Origin: Actinomycetes bacterium
GTDB lineage: Bacteria; Actinomycetota; Acidimicrobiia; Acidimicrobiales; RAAP-2
Assembly: GCA_021848365.1 (NCBI GenBank)
Contig: JAJZUS010000003.1
Span: 1 to 64,000, forward strand
Direction: 5' to 3'
Length of the DNA: 64,000 bases
The notes below the pieces were generated by a model, which was not told the origin of the DNA, did no database searches, and saw only the letters and a program-made list of their open reading frames with translations. Shown here in pieces: positions 33,511-41,754 of this stretch; position 1 is the first letter of the stretch; each line of letters opens with the position of its first letter. A program made the translations under genes and the position numbers.

Positions 33511-34868
33511 CCTTCGAGCGGGGTCGGCGCGTCCACATCGTGGGAGCAGCCGGAGCGGGCATGAGCGGCGTCGCGCGGCTGCTCAGCGAACGGGGGTGTC
33601 GGGTCAGCGGCAGCGACGCCCTGGCGGGCCCCGCGCTCGACGAGTTGGCGGCGATCGGTGTCGTGGTGGACGTGGGTGCCGACACGGCCCACGGTGCCGA
33701 CGCGGACGTGATCCTCTGGTCGCCGGCGGTCGCGGACGACCACCCCGAGCTCGCCGCCGCGCGTGCGCGCGGAGCGACGCTACTGGCTCGGGCGGACCTG
33801 CTGGCGGAACTCGGACGGCTCCAGCCCGTCGTGGGGATCACGGGCACGCACGGCAAGACGACCGCGACGTCGATGCTCGTGTGGGTGATGTCGGCGGCGG
33901 GGCGCGACGACTCGCGGCTCCTCGGTGCTCCGGTGCGGGGTCTCGGGGCGAACGGACACTGGGGTGGGCCCGACCTATTGCTCGAGGTCGACGAGAGCTA
34001 CGGCACCTTCGCGCGGCTCGTGCCGAGGGCGCTCGGCCTGCTCAACGTGGAAGCCGACCATCTCGACCACTACGGATCGGTCGCCGCACTCCGGGACGCC
34101 TTCGTCGCCCTGGTCGAGCGCACCACCGGTCCGGTGGCCGTCTGGGTCGACGATCCCGGCGCGGGCGAGGTCGCCCGTCGCGTCGGCCGCGGGGTGCGCA
34201 CGGTGGGCGCCTCGGCCGACTCGCGTCTCGGCGAGGTGCGAGTCGACGCGACGGGGACCCGGGCTCGCCTCACGCACCCCGAGGTGGGCGAGGTGACCCT
34301 CGACCTCGCCGTGCCCGGGCGACACAACGCGATCGACGCGGCCGTGGTGGCCACCCTCTGCCTGGACCTCGGGATCGAGCGGGACGCGGTGGAGCGGGGG
34401 CTCGCGAGCTTTCGGGGCGCTCCGCGTCGCTTCGACCCGCGGGGACGGTGGCGGGGAGCCGTCGTGATCGAGGACTACGCCCACCTGCCCGGCGAAGTCC
34501 GTGCCACCGTCCAGGCGACGCGGGCGGCGGGGTACGACCGGGTGATCGCCGTCTTCCAGCCCCATCGCGTCAGTCGGACCGTGGCGCTCGCTGGCGAGTT
34601 CGCCGGGGCCTTCGAGGGGGCGGACGAGGTCGTCATCACGGACCTGTACACGGCGGGTGAGCCGAACCCCGAGGGAGTCACCGGACGGGTCGTGTCGGAC
34701 GTCGTGGGGGTCGGCCGTTCCGGCGTGCGCTACGCGGCGACCCCGACCGACGTCATCGCCACTCTGAGTGAGAGCGTCGCGGGGCGTCCAGCCGACGCGA
34801 TCCTCCTCCTCGGTGCGGGCGACATCGCGGCCCGGGTCGTCGAGGGGCTCGACGGGCTCGAGCCGTGA
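33507..34868 (+). CDS. murC: UDP-N-acetylmuramate-L-alanine ligase MurC
   Basis: MurC adds L-Ala to UDP-MurNAc. The 453-residue ligase has a Rossmann N-domain (VHIVGAAGAGMSGVARLL), the P-loop GTHGKTT at 113-119, NVEADHLDHYGSV and the C-domain end ILLLGAGDI. The usual EADESDGSF element is here EVDESYGTF, a change worth checking. Arg-rich RRFDPRG in place of RRFE suits MurC. It overlaps murG by 4 nt and murB by 4 nt. Confidence 0.93.
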   Translation: MTFERGRRVHIVGAAGAGMSGVARLLSERGCRVSGSDALAGPALDELAAIGVVVDVGADTAHGADADVILWSPAVADDHPELAAARARGATLLARADLLAELGRLQPVVGITGTHGKTTATSMLVWVMSAAGRDDSRLLGAPVRGLGANGHWGGPDLLLEVDESYGTFARLVPRALGLLNVEADHLDHYGSVAALRDAFVALVERTTGPVAVWVDDPGAGEVARRVGRGVRTVGASADSRLGEVRVDATGTRARLTHPEVGEVTLDLAVPGRHNAIDAAVVATLCLDLGIERDAVERGLASFRGAPRRFDPRGRWRGAVVIEDYAHLPGEVRATVQATRAAGYDRVIAVFQPHRVSRTVALAGEFAGAFEGADEVVITDLYTAGEPNPEGVTGRVVSDVVGVGRSGVRYAATPTDVIATLSESVAGRPADAILLLGAGDIAARVVEGLDGLEP

Positions 34869-35764
34869 CCTGGGCCGAGCTGCGTCGTCGTGGCGGTGAC
34901 CGCGTGCGCGAGGGGGAGTCGCTCGCGTCCTACACCACCTATCGGGTTGGGGGCGAGGCACGAGCTCTCGTGATCGTGGCCTCACGCGCCGACTTGGACG
35001 AGATGGGCCCGGCCCTCGTCGACCTCGAGATCCCGTGGTTCGTGGTGGGCAACGGGTCGAACCTGGTCGTCGCCGACGGCCGACTCGACGTCGTGGCGGT
35101 CCACCTGACGGGCGAATTCGAAGGGCTCGAGGTGCGGGGAGCCGAGGCGACCCTCGGCGCCGCGATGGCCCTGCCCGTCGCCGCGCGACAGCTGAGCGCT
35201 CGGGGGCTCACCGGTTTCGAGTGGGCCGTGGGCGTCCCCGGGACCGTGGGGGGCGCCGTCGCCATGAACGCGGGAGGTCACGGCTCGGACATGGGGGCGT
35301 GCGTGAGCGCGGTCGAGGTGTGGCGGGCCGGCACGGTCGAGTGGTGGGGTCGGGAGCGATGGCGCCCCGGCTACCGCACCAGCGCCGTCGTCGGGGGCGA
35401 CATCGTTCTGGGAGCGCGACTCATCCTCGCCGAGGGCGACGCCGAGGTGAGCCGCGAGCGGCTGCGCGAGATCGTCGCGTGGCGTCGCGAGCACCAGCCC
35501 GGCGGGGCCAACGCCGGCTCGGTCTTTCGGAACCCGCCGGGCGACAGCGCGGGACGCCTCATCGAGGCCGCCGGATGCAAGGGGTGGCGACGAGGTGGGG
35601 CGGTAGTGAGCGAGAAGCACGCGAACTTCATTCAGGTCGAGCCGGGCGGGACCGCTGGCGACCTCGTCGATCTCATTCGGGCGGTGCGCGAGGCGGTCGA
35701 GACCGCGAGTGGGGTGCGACTCGTCACCGAGAACCGGTTCGTCGGCTTCGGAGACGCGCCGTGA
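34865..35764 (+). CDS. murB: UDP-N-acetylenolpyruvoylglucosamine reductase MurB
   Basis: MurB reduces UDP-GlcNAc-enolpyruvate to UDP-MurNAc with FAD and NADPH. The 299-residue enzyme has the FAD-binding TYRVGGEARALV, VVGNGSNLVV and GVPGTVGGAVAMNAGGHG, the catalytic Ser in AGSVFRNP and a final Glu in VTENRFVG. It lacks the Tyr-loop of type I enzymes, so type II. GTG 34865 overlaps murC; GTGA couples it to ftsQ. Confidence 0.95.
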   Translation: MTWAELRRRGGDRVREGESLASYTTYRVGGEARALVIVASRADLDEMGPALVDLEIPWFVVGNGSNLVVADGRLDVVAVHLTGEFEGLEVRGAEATLGAAMALPVAARQLSARGLTGFEWAVGVPGTVGGAVAMNAGGHGSDMGACVSAVEVWRAGTVEWWGRERWRPGYRTSAVVGGDIVLGARLILAEGDAEVSRERLREIVAWRREHQPGGANAGSVFRNPPGDSAGRLIEAAGCKGWRRGGAVVSEKHANFIQVEPGGTAGDLVDLIRAVREAVETASGVRLVTENRFVGFGDAP

Positions 35765-36654
35765 GTCGGCGCCGACCCTCGCGTGACCCGGCGCCCGCCG
35801 CGCGCCCGCATCCATCGCGTTCCGCGCGCGGGGGAGCGACGGCGCGCGCCCCCCGCCGTCGCGCGCGAGCGACGTCCGGTGCGGGTCGAGCCGCGAACCC
35901 TCCAGCCCCCCGACCGCGACGCCCTCGGCGCGTGTCGTCACGCCGTCGTCGGGTCCTCGGTGCGGTGTTCGCGATGCTCCTGCTCCTCGCCACCCTGGCC
36001 GTCGCCGGGAACTGGATCATCCACCGATCGATCTTCTCGGTGCGTCACGTCACGGTGTCGGGGGAGCGGCACGAGAGCGCGGCCGCCGTCGTCGCCGCGT
36101 CGGGTCTCGGGAGTCACCCACCCCTGATCGACGTACGCGGGAGCGCCGTCGCCCGACGGATCGTGGCCCAGTTCCCCTGGATCTCCTCGGCGCGGGTCGC
36201 CGTGCACTGGCCCGACGCCGTCGCGATCCAGGTGAGCGAGCAGCGACCGGTGGCCGTCGCCTTCGACGCCCATCACGTGCTGCACTACGTCGGCGCGGAC
36301 GGACGAGAGCTCTCGGTAGCCCCCCTCAGCGCCAACTACCCCACGCTCGTCTACGAGCACCCGAGGGCTGCGACGTGGCCCTTCGCCCGCGCCGGACGCA
36401 ACGCGGCGACGGTGGCCGCGCGGCTCCCAGCAGCCTTCGCCGCACAGGTGTCGAGTGTCGACGTGGCGGCGTCGGGCTGGGTGACGCTGCAGATGACGAC
36501 ACCGGTGCGCTTCGTCATCGGACTGCCCGTGCAATTGGGCGACAAGTTCACCTCGATCGCCTCGGTGATCGCCCACGCGACCCTGCGGCCGGGCGACGTC
36601 GTCGACGTGACCGTTCCCGGATCGCTGGCTGTCACCGGTCCGGCTCCCTCGTGA
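35761..36654 (+). CDS. ftsQ: division protein FtsQ
   Basis: FtsQ links early and late division proteins through FtsB/FtsL. The 297-residue protein has a very Arg/Pro/Ala-rich cytoplasmic tail of about 65 residues, one membrane segment (AVFAMLLLLATLAVAGNWII), then the POTRA domain (FSVRHVTVSGERHESAAAVVAASG) and the beta domain (VAVHWPDAVAIQVSEQRPVA). The tail's GC-skewed codons produce long shadow ORFs in other frames, which are ignored. GTG 35761 overlaps murB. It is the last gene before the independent ftsZ promoter. Confidence 0.92.
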   Translation: MSRRRPSRDPAPAARPHPSRSARGGATARAPRRRARATSGAGRAANPPAPRPRRPRRVSSRRRRVLGAVFAMLLLLATLAVAGNWIIHRSIFSVRHVTVSGERHESAAAVVAASGLGSHPPLIDVRGSAVARRIVAQFPWISSARVAVHWPDAVAIQVSEQRPVAVAFDAHHVLHYVGADGRELSVAPLSANYPTLVYEHPRAATWPFARAGRNAATVAARLPAAFAAQVSSVDVAASGWVTLQMTTPVRFVIGLPVQLGDKFTSIASVIAHATLRPGDVVDVTVPGSLAVTGPAPS

Positions 36655-36663
36655 GGCCCGTAG

Positions 36664-36692
36664 TTGACCGAAAAACTGGCGAAGACTAGCCT
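36664..36692 (+). promoter_or_regulatory. ftsZ promoter (-35 TTGACC, -10 TAGCCT)
   Basis: TTGACC (36664-36669) and TAGCCT (36687-36692) are separated by exactly 17 bp, a textbook housekeeping promoter. The transcript would carry a leader of about 65 nt with AAGGGGG before ATG 36765. A second -10-like CACAAT lies at 36733. This promoter uncouples ftsZ from the long upstream operon. Confidence 0.75.
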
Positions 36693-36764
36693 GGCGGGGC
36701 ACTTATGCGGTCGGGCGCTCGGCTCGATGGGACACAATAGGGAGAGCAGCCCGAAGGGGGTTTC

Positions 36765-37856
36765 ATGAGTCTGAGCCAGAGTAACTACCACGCCGTGATC
36801 AAGGTGGTCGGCGTTGGTGGTGGTGGCGTCAACGCGGTGAATCGGATGATCGCGGCCGGGCTGCGCAACATCGAGTTCATCGCGGCCAACACGGACGCGC
36901 AGGCGCTTCTGCTCAGTGAGGCCGACCTCAAGATCGACATCGGCCGTCAGCTCACTCGTGGCCTCGGTGCGGGTTCGGATCCGGAGGTGGGCCGCCAGGC
37001 GGCCGAGGAGCACCGCGCGGAGATCGAGGACGCCCTGCGCGACACCGACATGGTCTTCATCACCGCCGGTGAGGGCGGCGGAACCGGTACGGGCGCGGCC
37101 CCGGTGGTGGCCGATATCGCGCGCAGTCTCGGCATCCTCACGATTGGAGTGGTCACGCGGCCGTTCTCCTTCGAGGGCAAGCGTCGCGCCACCCAGGCCG
37201 AGAAGGGCATCGAGGCCCTACGGGCGAAGGTGGACACGCTGATCGTCATCCCGAACGACCGGCTGCTCTCGGTCACGGCGGCGGAGACCTCGATGATCGA
37301 CGCCTTCAAGATCGCCGATGACGTCCTGTTGTCGGCGGTGCGGGGAGTGACCGATCTCATCACGGTGCCCGGGCTCATCAACACCGACTTCGCCGACGTC
37401 AACGCCATCATGCGCAACGCCGGCACGGCCATCATGGGTGTCGGACAGTCGACGGGCGAGGGTCGGGCGGTCAACGCGGCTCGTGCGGCCATTACCTCAC
37501 CGCTGCTCGAGGCCCAGATCGACGGCGCGCGCGGGATCCTGATGAACATCGTCGGCGGGTCCAGCATCACGCTCAGTGAGGTGACCGACGCGGCGAACAT
37601 CGTCCACTCGGTGGCCCACCCCGACGCGAACATCATCTTCGGTAGCGTGATCGACGACTCGATCGGCGACGCCGTCCGCGTGACGGTGATCGCGGCGGGT
37701 TTCGACCAGTTGACGCCGGCGGCCCCACGTCCGTCGACGACGACGAGCCAGCCCGTCATGACCGAGGGGCCGCGGACGGACATCTTCGCCAGCGCCGACG
37801 AGGACTTCTTCGACATCGGCGGAGATGACGACCTCCCCACCTTCCTCCAGCACTGA
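36765..37856 (+). CDS. ftsZ: cell division GTPase FtsZ
   Basis: FtsZ polymerises into the Z-ring. The 363-residue protein has [17 protein letters not shown], the tubulin signature GGGTGTG at 104-110, the T7 synergy loop [13 protein letters not shown], a short variable linker of about 40 residues and the conserved C-terminal peptide [10 protein letters not shown] that in actinobacteria binds SepF. No FtsA gene follows, in line with actinobacterial division. The final 32 nt, encoding the C-terminal peptide, overlap yggS in another frame. Confidence 0.98.
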   Translation: MSLSQSNYHAVIKVVGVGGGGVNAVNRMIAAGLRNIEFIAANTDAQALLLSEADLKIDIGRQLTRGLGAGSDPEVGRQAAEEHRAEIEDALRDTDMVFITAGEGGGTGTGAAPVVADIARSLGILTIGVVTRPFSFEGKRRATQAEKGIEALRAKVDTLIVIPNDRLLSVTAAETSMIDAFKIADDVLLSAVRGVTDLITVPGLINTDFADVNAIMRNAGTAIMGVGQSTGEGRAVNAARAAITSPLLEAQIDGARGILMNIVGGSSITLSEVTDAANIVHSVAHPDANIIFGSVIDDSIGDAVRVTVIAAGFDQLTPAAPRPSTTTSQPVMTEGPRTDIFASADEDFFDIGGDDDLPTFLQH

Positions 37857-38517
37857 GGACGAGCTGACGGCCCGCGTGCGGGCCGCCCTCGACGACGTCG
37901 CGGAGCGGTTGGCGCGGGCCGGGGCCGACCCCGAGCGTGTTCGGGTGGTCGCGGTCACCAAGACCTTCGGACCCGAGGCGGTGCGGGCGGCGGCCGGGGC
38001 CGGGATCACGGCCGTGGGGGAGAACTACGTCGCCGAGCTCGAGGAGAAGAGGGCTGCGACGCGCGACGTGGCGGTGCGCTGGCACTTCCTGGGGGCCCTG
38101 CAGTCCAACAAGATCGCGCGCGCCCTCGCGGCGGCCGACCTGCTCTGCGGTGTGGCGCGGGCGAGCGAGATCGACCGCATCGCCGCACGTCGTCCCGGAG
38201 CCGCCATCTACGTCGAGCTGGACACGACGGGCAGCGCGCAGCGTCCCGGCGCCCGCGCGGCCGAGGTCCCCGACCTGGTGTCGCGAGCGCGTGATCGCGG
38301 CCTCAACGTCGAAGGGCTGATGACCGTGGCGCCGCCGGACGTCGACGGTGCGCGGGAGGCCTTTCGGACCGTGACCCGCCTCGCCGATGCGTTGTCCCTG
38401 GTCGAGAGGTCGATGGGCATGAGCGAAGACTTCGAGCTGGCGGCGCAGTGGGGAACCACCGAGATCCGACTGGGACGACGACTCTTCGGCCCTCGGGCCT
38501 ATCCGAGCAAGCCCTGA
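37825..38517 (+). CDS. yggS: YggS/YlmE family pyridoxal-5'-phosphate homeostasis protein
   Basis: A PLP-binding TIM-barrel protein (COG0325) that buffers PLP supply and has no known catalytic activity. The 230-residue protein carries the PLP lysine in [29 protein letters not shown] and [28 protein letters not shown] 37825 overlaps ftsZ by 32 nt and keeps the full N-terminal helix; GTG 37876 would avoid the overlap but cut the helix. Position between ftsZ and sepF is the classic ylmE slot; ylmD is missing. Confidence 0.93.
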   Translation: MTTSPPSSSTEDELTARVRAALDDVAERLARAGADPERVRVVAVTKTFGPEAVRAAAGAGITAVGENYVAELEEKRAATRDVAVRWHFLGALQSNKIARALAAADLLCGVARASEIDRIAARRPGAAIYVELDTTGSAQRPGARAAEVPDLVSRARDRGLNVEGLMTVAPPDVDGAREAFRTVTRLADALSLVERSMGMSEDFELAAQWGTTEIRLGRRLFGPRAYPSKP

Positions 38518-38555
38518 CCTAACATGGGAACCTGCCGTTCGCCGAGGAGAGCGAG

Positions 38556-39161
38556 ATGAGAGACACGATTCGAAAGGCGCTGGGGTTCCTCGGACTCATC
38601 GAGGACGAGTACGGCGACTTCGGCCCCGGCGCGTCGTCGCGCCCCTTCACCGAGCCCGTGGATTACCCGGAGGAGCAGTGGGCTCCACCGGCCCCGTCCC
38701 CGGCGCCGGTGACCCCGCCCCCGGTACGCCCCTACGCGAGCCAGCCCGCTCCCGTGATCCGGGGTCAGCAGGCGGCGCGACGCCCCTCGTCGATCTCGGT
38801 GATCGATGGGGCCGGCGACCCGCCGCGGGTTCGCCCGATGCCGAATCCTCGTCCCCGGGGTGCCGCGGCGCCCGCGGAACGAGAGCCGGCCATCCTCTTT
38901 CCGACGTCGTACAACGAGTCGCGACGGATCACCGACCTCCTACGGGGATCGCGCGTCGTGGTGCTGAACGTGGCTGAGGTCCCGGGCAGCGTCGCGCGTC
39001 GCCTGGTGGACTTCGCCGCCGGGACCTCCTACGCGCTCGGTGCGAAGATCGAGGTCCTGGACCAGGGCGTCTACCTGATCCTGCCCCAGGGGACGCACGT
39101 GAGCGCGGAGGCGCGACTGGCCCTTCAGGCCTCGCGCTACCGCAGCTTCGACAACGTATGA
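38556..39161 (+). CDS. sepF: cell division protein SepF
   Basis: SepF anchors FtsZ to the membrane in bacteria lacking FtsA. The 201-residue protein begins with a membrane-binding amphipathic helix (MRDTIRKALGFLGL). A Pro-rich disordered linker (about residues 25-115) is followed by the SepF core (about 122-198) with RRITDLLRGSRVVVLN and DFAAGTSYALGAKIEVL including the conserved Gly that drives polymerisation. TAACAT at about 38520 and GAGGAG before ATG 38556 indicate its own leadered promoter. It overlaps yggT by 4 nt. Confidence 0.95.
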   Translation: MRDTIRKALGFLGLIEDEYGDFGPGASSRPFTEPVDYPEEQWAPPAPSPAPVTPPPVRPYASQPAPVIRGQQAARRPSSISVIDGAGDPPRVRPMPNPRPRGAAAPAEREPAILFPTSYNESRRITDLLRGSRVVVLNVAEVPGSVARRLVDFAAGTSYALGAKIEVLDQGVYLILPQGTHVSAEARLALQASRYRSFDNV

Positions 39162-39403
39162 TCCTCGTCCACGAGCTGTTGGGGCTCTACGTCTGGGTGC
39201 TCATCGCTGCGGCGTTCATGAGCTGGATCCCGTCGGGGTCCGGGGGCCTCGAGTCGGTGCGGCGAGTGCTCGCGACCCTGACCGAACCCGTACTGCGACC
39301 ACTGCGGACGATCCTGCCTCGACCCCGCATCGGAGCGGTCGGACTGGACCTGTCGGTGCTCGTGGCGATCATCGTGGTGCAGGCGATCAACGTCTACATC
39401 TAA
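39158..39403 (+). CDS. yggT: YggT/YlmG family membrane protein
   Basis: The 81-residue protein has two hydrophobic segments flanking the conserved loop LTEPVLRPLRTILP of the YggT family, which is implicated in membrane organisation or osmotic tolerance in other organisms. It is of unknown biochemical role. ATG 39158 overlaps sepF by 4 nt (ATGA), and the family is almost always linked to sepF, as here. Confidence 0.9.
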   Translation: MILVHELLGLYVWVLIAAAFMSWIPSGSGGLESVRRVLATLTEPVLRPLRTILPRPRIGAVGLDLSVLVAIIVVQAINVYI

Positions 39404-39427
39404 CCCGTTCGCGCCGAGGCGCTCGGG

Positions 39428-39433
39428 TAGGGT
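39428..39433 (+). promoter_or_regulatory. -10 box for divIVA
   Basis: TAGGGT is 7 nt before ATG 39441, with AGCGGGC between; a near-leaderless start with no clear Shine-Dalgarno. Confidence 0.5.
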
Positions 39434-39440
39434 AGCGGGC

Positions 39441-40133
39441 ATGGACAGCCAGGACAGCACGCGCTCAGCGCTGGACTCGATCGACACCGTCGCGTTCAAG
39501 GTCGGCCTCAAGGGGTACAACGTCGAGGAGGTCGACGAGTTCCTCGAGCGACTCTCGACGGAGGCCCGGGCCCTCAAGGAGCAGTTGCACCAGCAGCGCC
39601 AGCAGTTGCGCCAGGCCGCCGAGAGAATCAGTCAGCTGGAGTCGGGACGGGTCGCCCCGCCGCCGGCCGCCCCGCCGGCCGCCCCGGTGGCCCCGGTGGC
39701 TCCGCCGCGCGCCCCGGTGAGTGGCGCGTCGGCCGAACAGGTCACCTCCATGATCGCGATGGCCCAGCAGTTCATCGAGCACGCCCAGCACGAGGCGGAG
39801 GAGAAGGCGCGGGAGCTCACGGTCGCCGCTCGCGAGCGCGCCTCGCAGATCGTCGCGGAGGCCCGGAGCCGAGCCGAGGACGAGGTGAATCGACTGAACG
39901 GTCTCAAGCAGCGCCTGAGCGAGGACGTCGAGAGCCTGACGCGTCAACTCGACGTTGAGCGGACGAGGTTGAGCGGCGCCCTCTCGGAGTTCCTGCGGTG
40001 GATCGACTCGAACCTGCGGGCGTCGGCGGCCCCGGAGGCTCCCCGCGACCCGCGTCCCGTGACGCCGCCACCGGCGCCGTCTCCCGCTCCGAACACGCTC
40101 GACTTCGAGCCTCCGGCCGCTGATCGCGCGTAG
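39441..40133 (+). CDS. divIVA: DivIVA/Wag31 polar growth protein
   Basis: DivIVA marks negatively curved membrane at poles and septa and directs polar cell-wall growth in actinobacteria. The 230-residue protein has the N-terminal lipid-binding domain (FKVGLKGYNVEEVDEFLERL), a first coiled coil, a Pro/Ala hinge (about residues 72-96), a second long coiled coil with many Glu/Arg (about 105-178) and a Pro-rich tail. It is shorter than mycobacterial Wag31 but similarly built. Confidence 0.94.
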   Translation: MDSQDSTRSALDSIDTVAFKVGLKGYNVEEVDEFLERLSTEARALKEQLHQQRQQLRQAAERISQLESGRVAPPPAAPPAAPVAPVAPPRAPVSGASAEQVTSMIAMAQQFIEHAQHEAEEKARELTVAARERASQIVAEARSRAEDEVNRLNGLKQRLSEDVESLTRQLDVERTRLSGALSEFLRWIDSNLRASAAPEAPRDPRPVTPPPAPSPAPNTLDFEPPAADRA

Positions 40134-40149
40134 CGAGGTCGCTGACTGC

Positions 40150-40155
40150 TAGGGT
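40150..40155 (+). promoter_or_regulatory. -10 box for H1-like/DksA fusion gene
   Basis: TAGGGT followed by a leader of about 34 nt with GGAG before ATG 40190. Confidence 0.4.
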
Positions 40156-40189
40156 CGGCGCGCACCATACGAGGTCGATTGGAGCGGTC

Positions 40190-41305
40190 ATGGTCGCTGG
40201 GGCGTCGCGCAGCACGAAGTCGTCGGTTAAGGCGGTCGCCGCCAAGGCGTCCGGAAAGGGCGGCTCACCAGCGGTGACGAAGGCCGGTTCGAAGAGTCCC
40301 GCGCGCACCGTCGGCGCCAAGACGAAGTCGCCGGCGAAGTCGCCGGCGAAGGCGGCCGCGAAGGCGGCCCCCGCGGCGAAGAAGGCCCCCGCGGCGAAGA
40401 AGGCGACTCCCGCCTCGCGCGAGGCGGCGGCCCGGGCCGCGGCGAAGGAGCGCGAGGCGAAGGCCAAGGCCACGGCGGCCGCGAAGGCCCTCCGCGAGCG
40501 CGAAGCCAAGGCCAAGGCCGCGGCGAAGGAGCGCGAGGCGAAGGCCAAGGCCGCGGCGAAGGAGCGCGAGGCGAAGGCCAAGGCCGCGGCGGCCGCGAAG
40601 GCCCTCCGCGAGCGCGAGGCGAAGGCCAAGGCTGCGGCGAAGGAGCGCGAGGCGAAGGCCAAGGCCGCGGCGGCCGCGAAGGCCCTCCGCGAGCGCGAGG
40701 CCAAGGCCAAGGCCGCGGCGAAGGAGCGCGAGATCGAGCGACGCGCGCGCGAACGGGCCGCCGCCGAGGCGAAGAAGCAGCGCGAGCTCGAGGCGAAGCG
40801 GCGCGCCGCGGAGGCGGAGCGTCAGCGCAAGTTGAAAGAGATCGAGCGTCGCAACCTCGAAGAGCAGCGTCGCCAGGAGCGCCGCGAGGCGGAGGAGCGC
40901 GCCCGCCAGGAGGAACTCGAGCGCAAGCGCAACTCCCGTCCCTACGCCGACGATCCCGAGTTCCTGTCGCTGCTACGCGATCGGCTGCTCGAGGAGCGGG
41001 CGAAGACCCTGCGCGAGATCCAGGTCCTCGAGGAGACGATCGACGAACTGCGTGAGGACCGCGAGCAGCCGGAGTACGACGAGGAGGACGGTAGCAGCGC
41101 GGGTCTCGACTTCGACCGTGACCAGTACCAGACGCTCGTCGACCAGACTCTGCGGCCGAAGATCTTCGACATCGACGTCGCCCTCGAGCGGGTGGCCGAC
41201 GGGAGTTACGGTCGCTGCGACTCGTGCTACGAGCCGATTCAGCGGGCGCGCCTGGAGTTCCAGGTCCCGGTCTTCCTGTGCCAGACGTGCCGCGAAGCCG
41301 GCTAG
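40190..41305 (+). CDS. histone H1-like Lys/Ala repeat tail fused to a DksA/TraR-type C4 zinc finger
   Basis: The 371-residue protein has three parts. Residues 1-75 are disordered, Lys/Ser/Pro/Ala-rich with KSPAK repeats like histone H1 tails. Residues 84-250 are a charged helical array built from REAKAKAAAKE-type units interrupted by KALRE, then an Arg/Glu coiled coil. Residues 255-371 carry a DksA/TraR-like helix hairpin and a zinc finger C343-x2-C346-x17-C364-x2-C367. The C-terminus would fit the RNA polymerase secondary channel in the DksA manner, while the tail should bind DNA or RNA nonspecifically; both are inference. A DksA-like gene before lspA is common in actinobacterial genomes. 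The DNA encoding the repeats is itself repetitive (40442-40732). Confidence 0.85.
   Translation: MVAGASRSTKSSVKAVAAKASGKGGSPAVTKAGSKSPARTVGAKTKSPAKSPAKAAAKAAPAAKKAPAAKKATPASREAAARAAAKEREAKAKATAAAKALREREAKAKAAAKEREAKAKAAAKEREAKAKAAAAAKALREREAKAKAAAKEREAKAKAAAAAKALREREAKAKAAAKEREIERRARERAAAEAKKQRELEAKRRAAEAERQRKLKEIERRNLEEQRRQERREAEERARQEELERKRNSRPYADDPEFLSLLRDRLLEERAKTLREIQVLEETIDELREDREQPEYDEEDGSSAGLDFDRDQYQTLVDQTLRPKIFDIDVALERVADGSYGRCDSCYEPIQRARLEFQVPVFLCQTCREAG
40442..40732 (+). repeat. in-frame coding tandem repeats within the fusion gene
   Basis: Near-identical units beginning GAGGCGAAGGCCAAGGCC recur in frame every 33 bp, with 48-bp variants that insert the KALRE-encoding CTCCGCGAG block. 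KALRE recurs at residues 99, 138 and 165, so the array varies in step length (39 and 27 codons). Such arrays expand and contract by slippage while keeping frame. Confidence 0.85.
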
Positions 41306-41754
41306 TCGGGCCCGCGGCTCTACCCGTGGCGACCATTGCGGTCGCCGTCGTCGCGCTCGACGCGTTGATCAAGGCGTGGGCGAGAACTCTCACCGCACCG
41401 CGGCACGTCGTGGGGCCACTGTGGTGGCGTCTGCAGTACAACGAGGGGGTCTCCTTCTCCTGGGCCTCCGGCGGGTCGACGTGGGTCACCGCGCTCACGA
41501 CCGTGGTGGCTCTCGCCGTCCTCGTGGTGGCTCTGCGGTCGCGCGGGGGAGCACCGGCCGCGGGCTTCGGCCTCCTGATCGGAGGCGGCCTCGCCAACTC
41601 CGTCGATCGGCTCACGGGAACCCCGCATCGTGTGACCGACTTCATCTCGGTGGGATCGTTCCCCGTCTTCAATCTGGCCGACGTGGCCGTGACGGTGGGC
41701 TTCGCCATCCTGTTCGTCGTCGTGGTGCGTGGCGAGCGACTGACGGTGCGATGA
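41287..41754 (+). CDS. lspA: lipoprotein signal peptidase LspA
   Basis: LspA cleaves prolipoprotein signal peptides after diacylation. The protein has four membrane segments, LDALIKAWA after the first, NSVDRL and FNLADVAV with the two catalytic aspartates, and the FSWASG region. GTG 41287 (155 residues) is chosen so that the first membrane segment is complete; GTG 41326 would cut it and GTG 41224 would add a long tail. The start overlaps the fusion gene by 19 nt, and its stop overlaps rluD by 4 nt. A substrate lipoprotein lies at 63525. Confidence 0.92.
   Translation: MPRSRLVGPAALPVATIAVAVVALDALIKAWARTLTAPRHVVGPLWWRLQYNEGVSFSWASGGSTWVTALTTVVALAVLVVALRSRGGAPAAGFGLLIGGGLANSVDRLTGTPHRVTDFISVGSFPVFNLADVAVTVGFAILFVVVVRGERLTVR

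Noticed and set aside
40442-40732. Possible CRISPR array
   Set aside because: The repeats are contiguous, in frame and lack unique spacers; they encode a helical protein segment.
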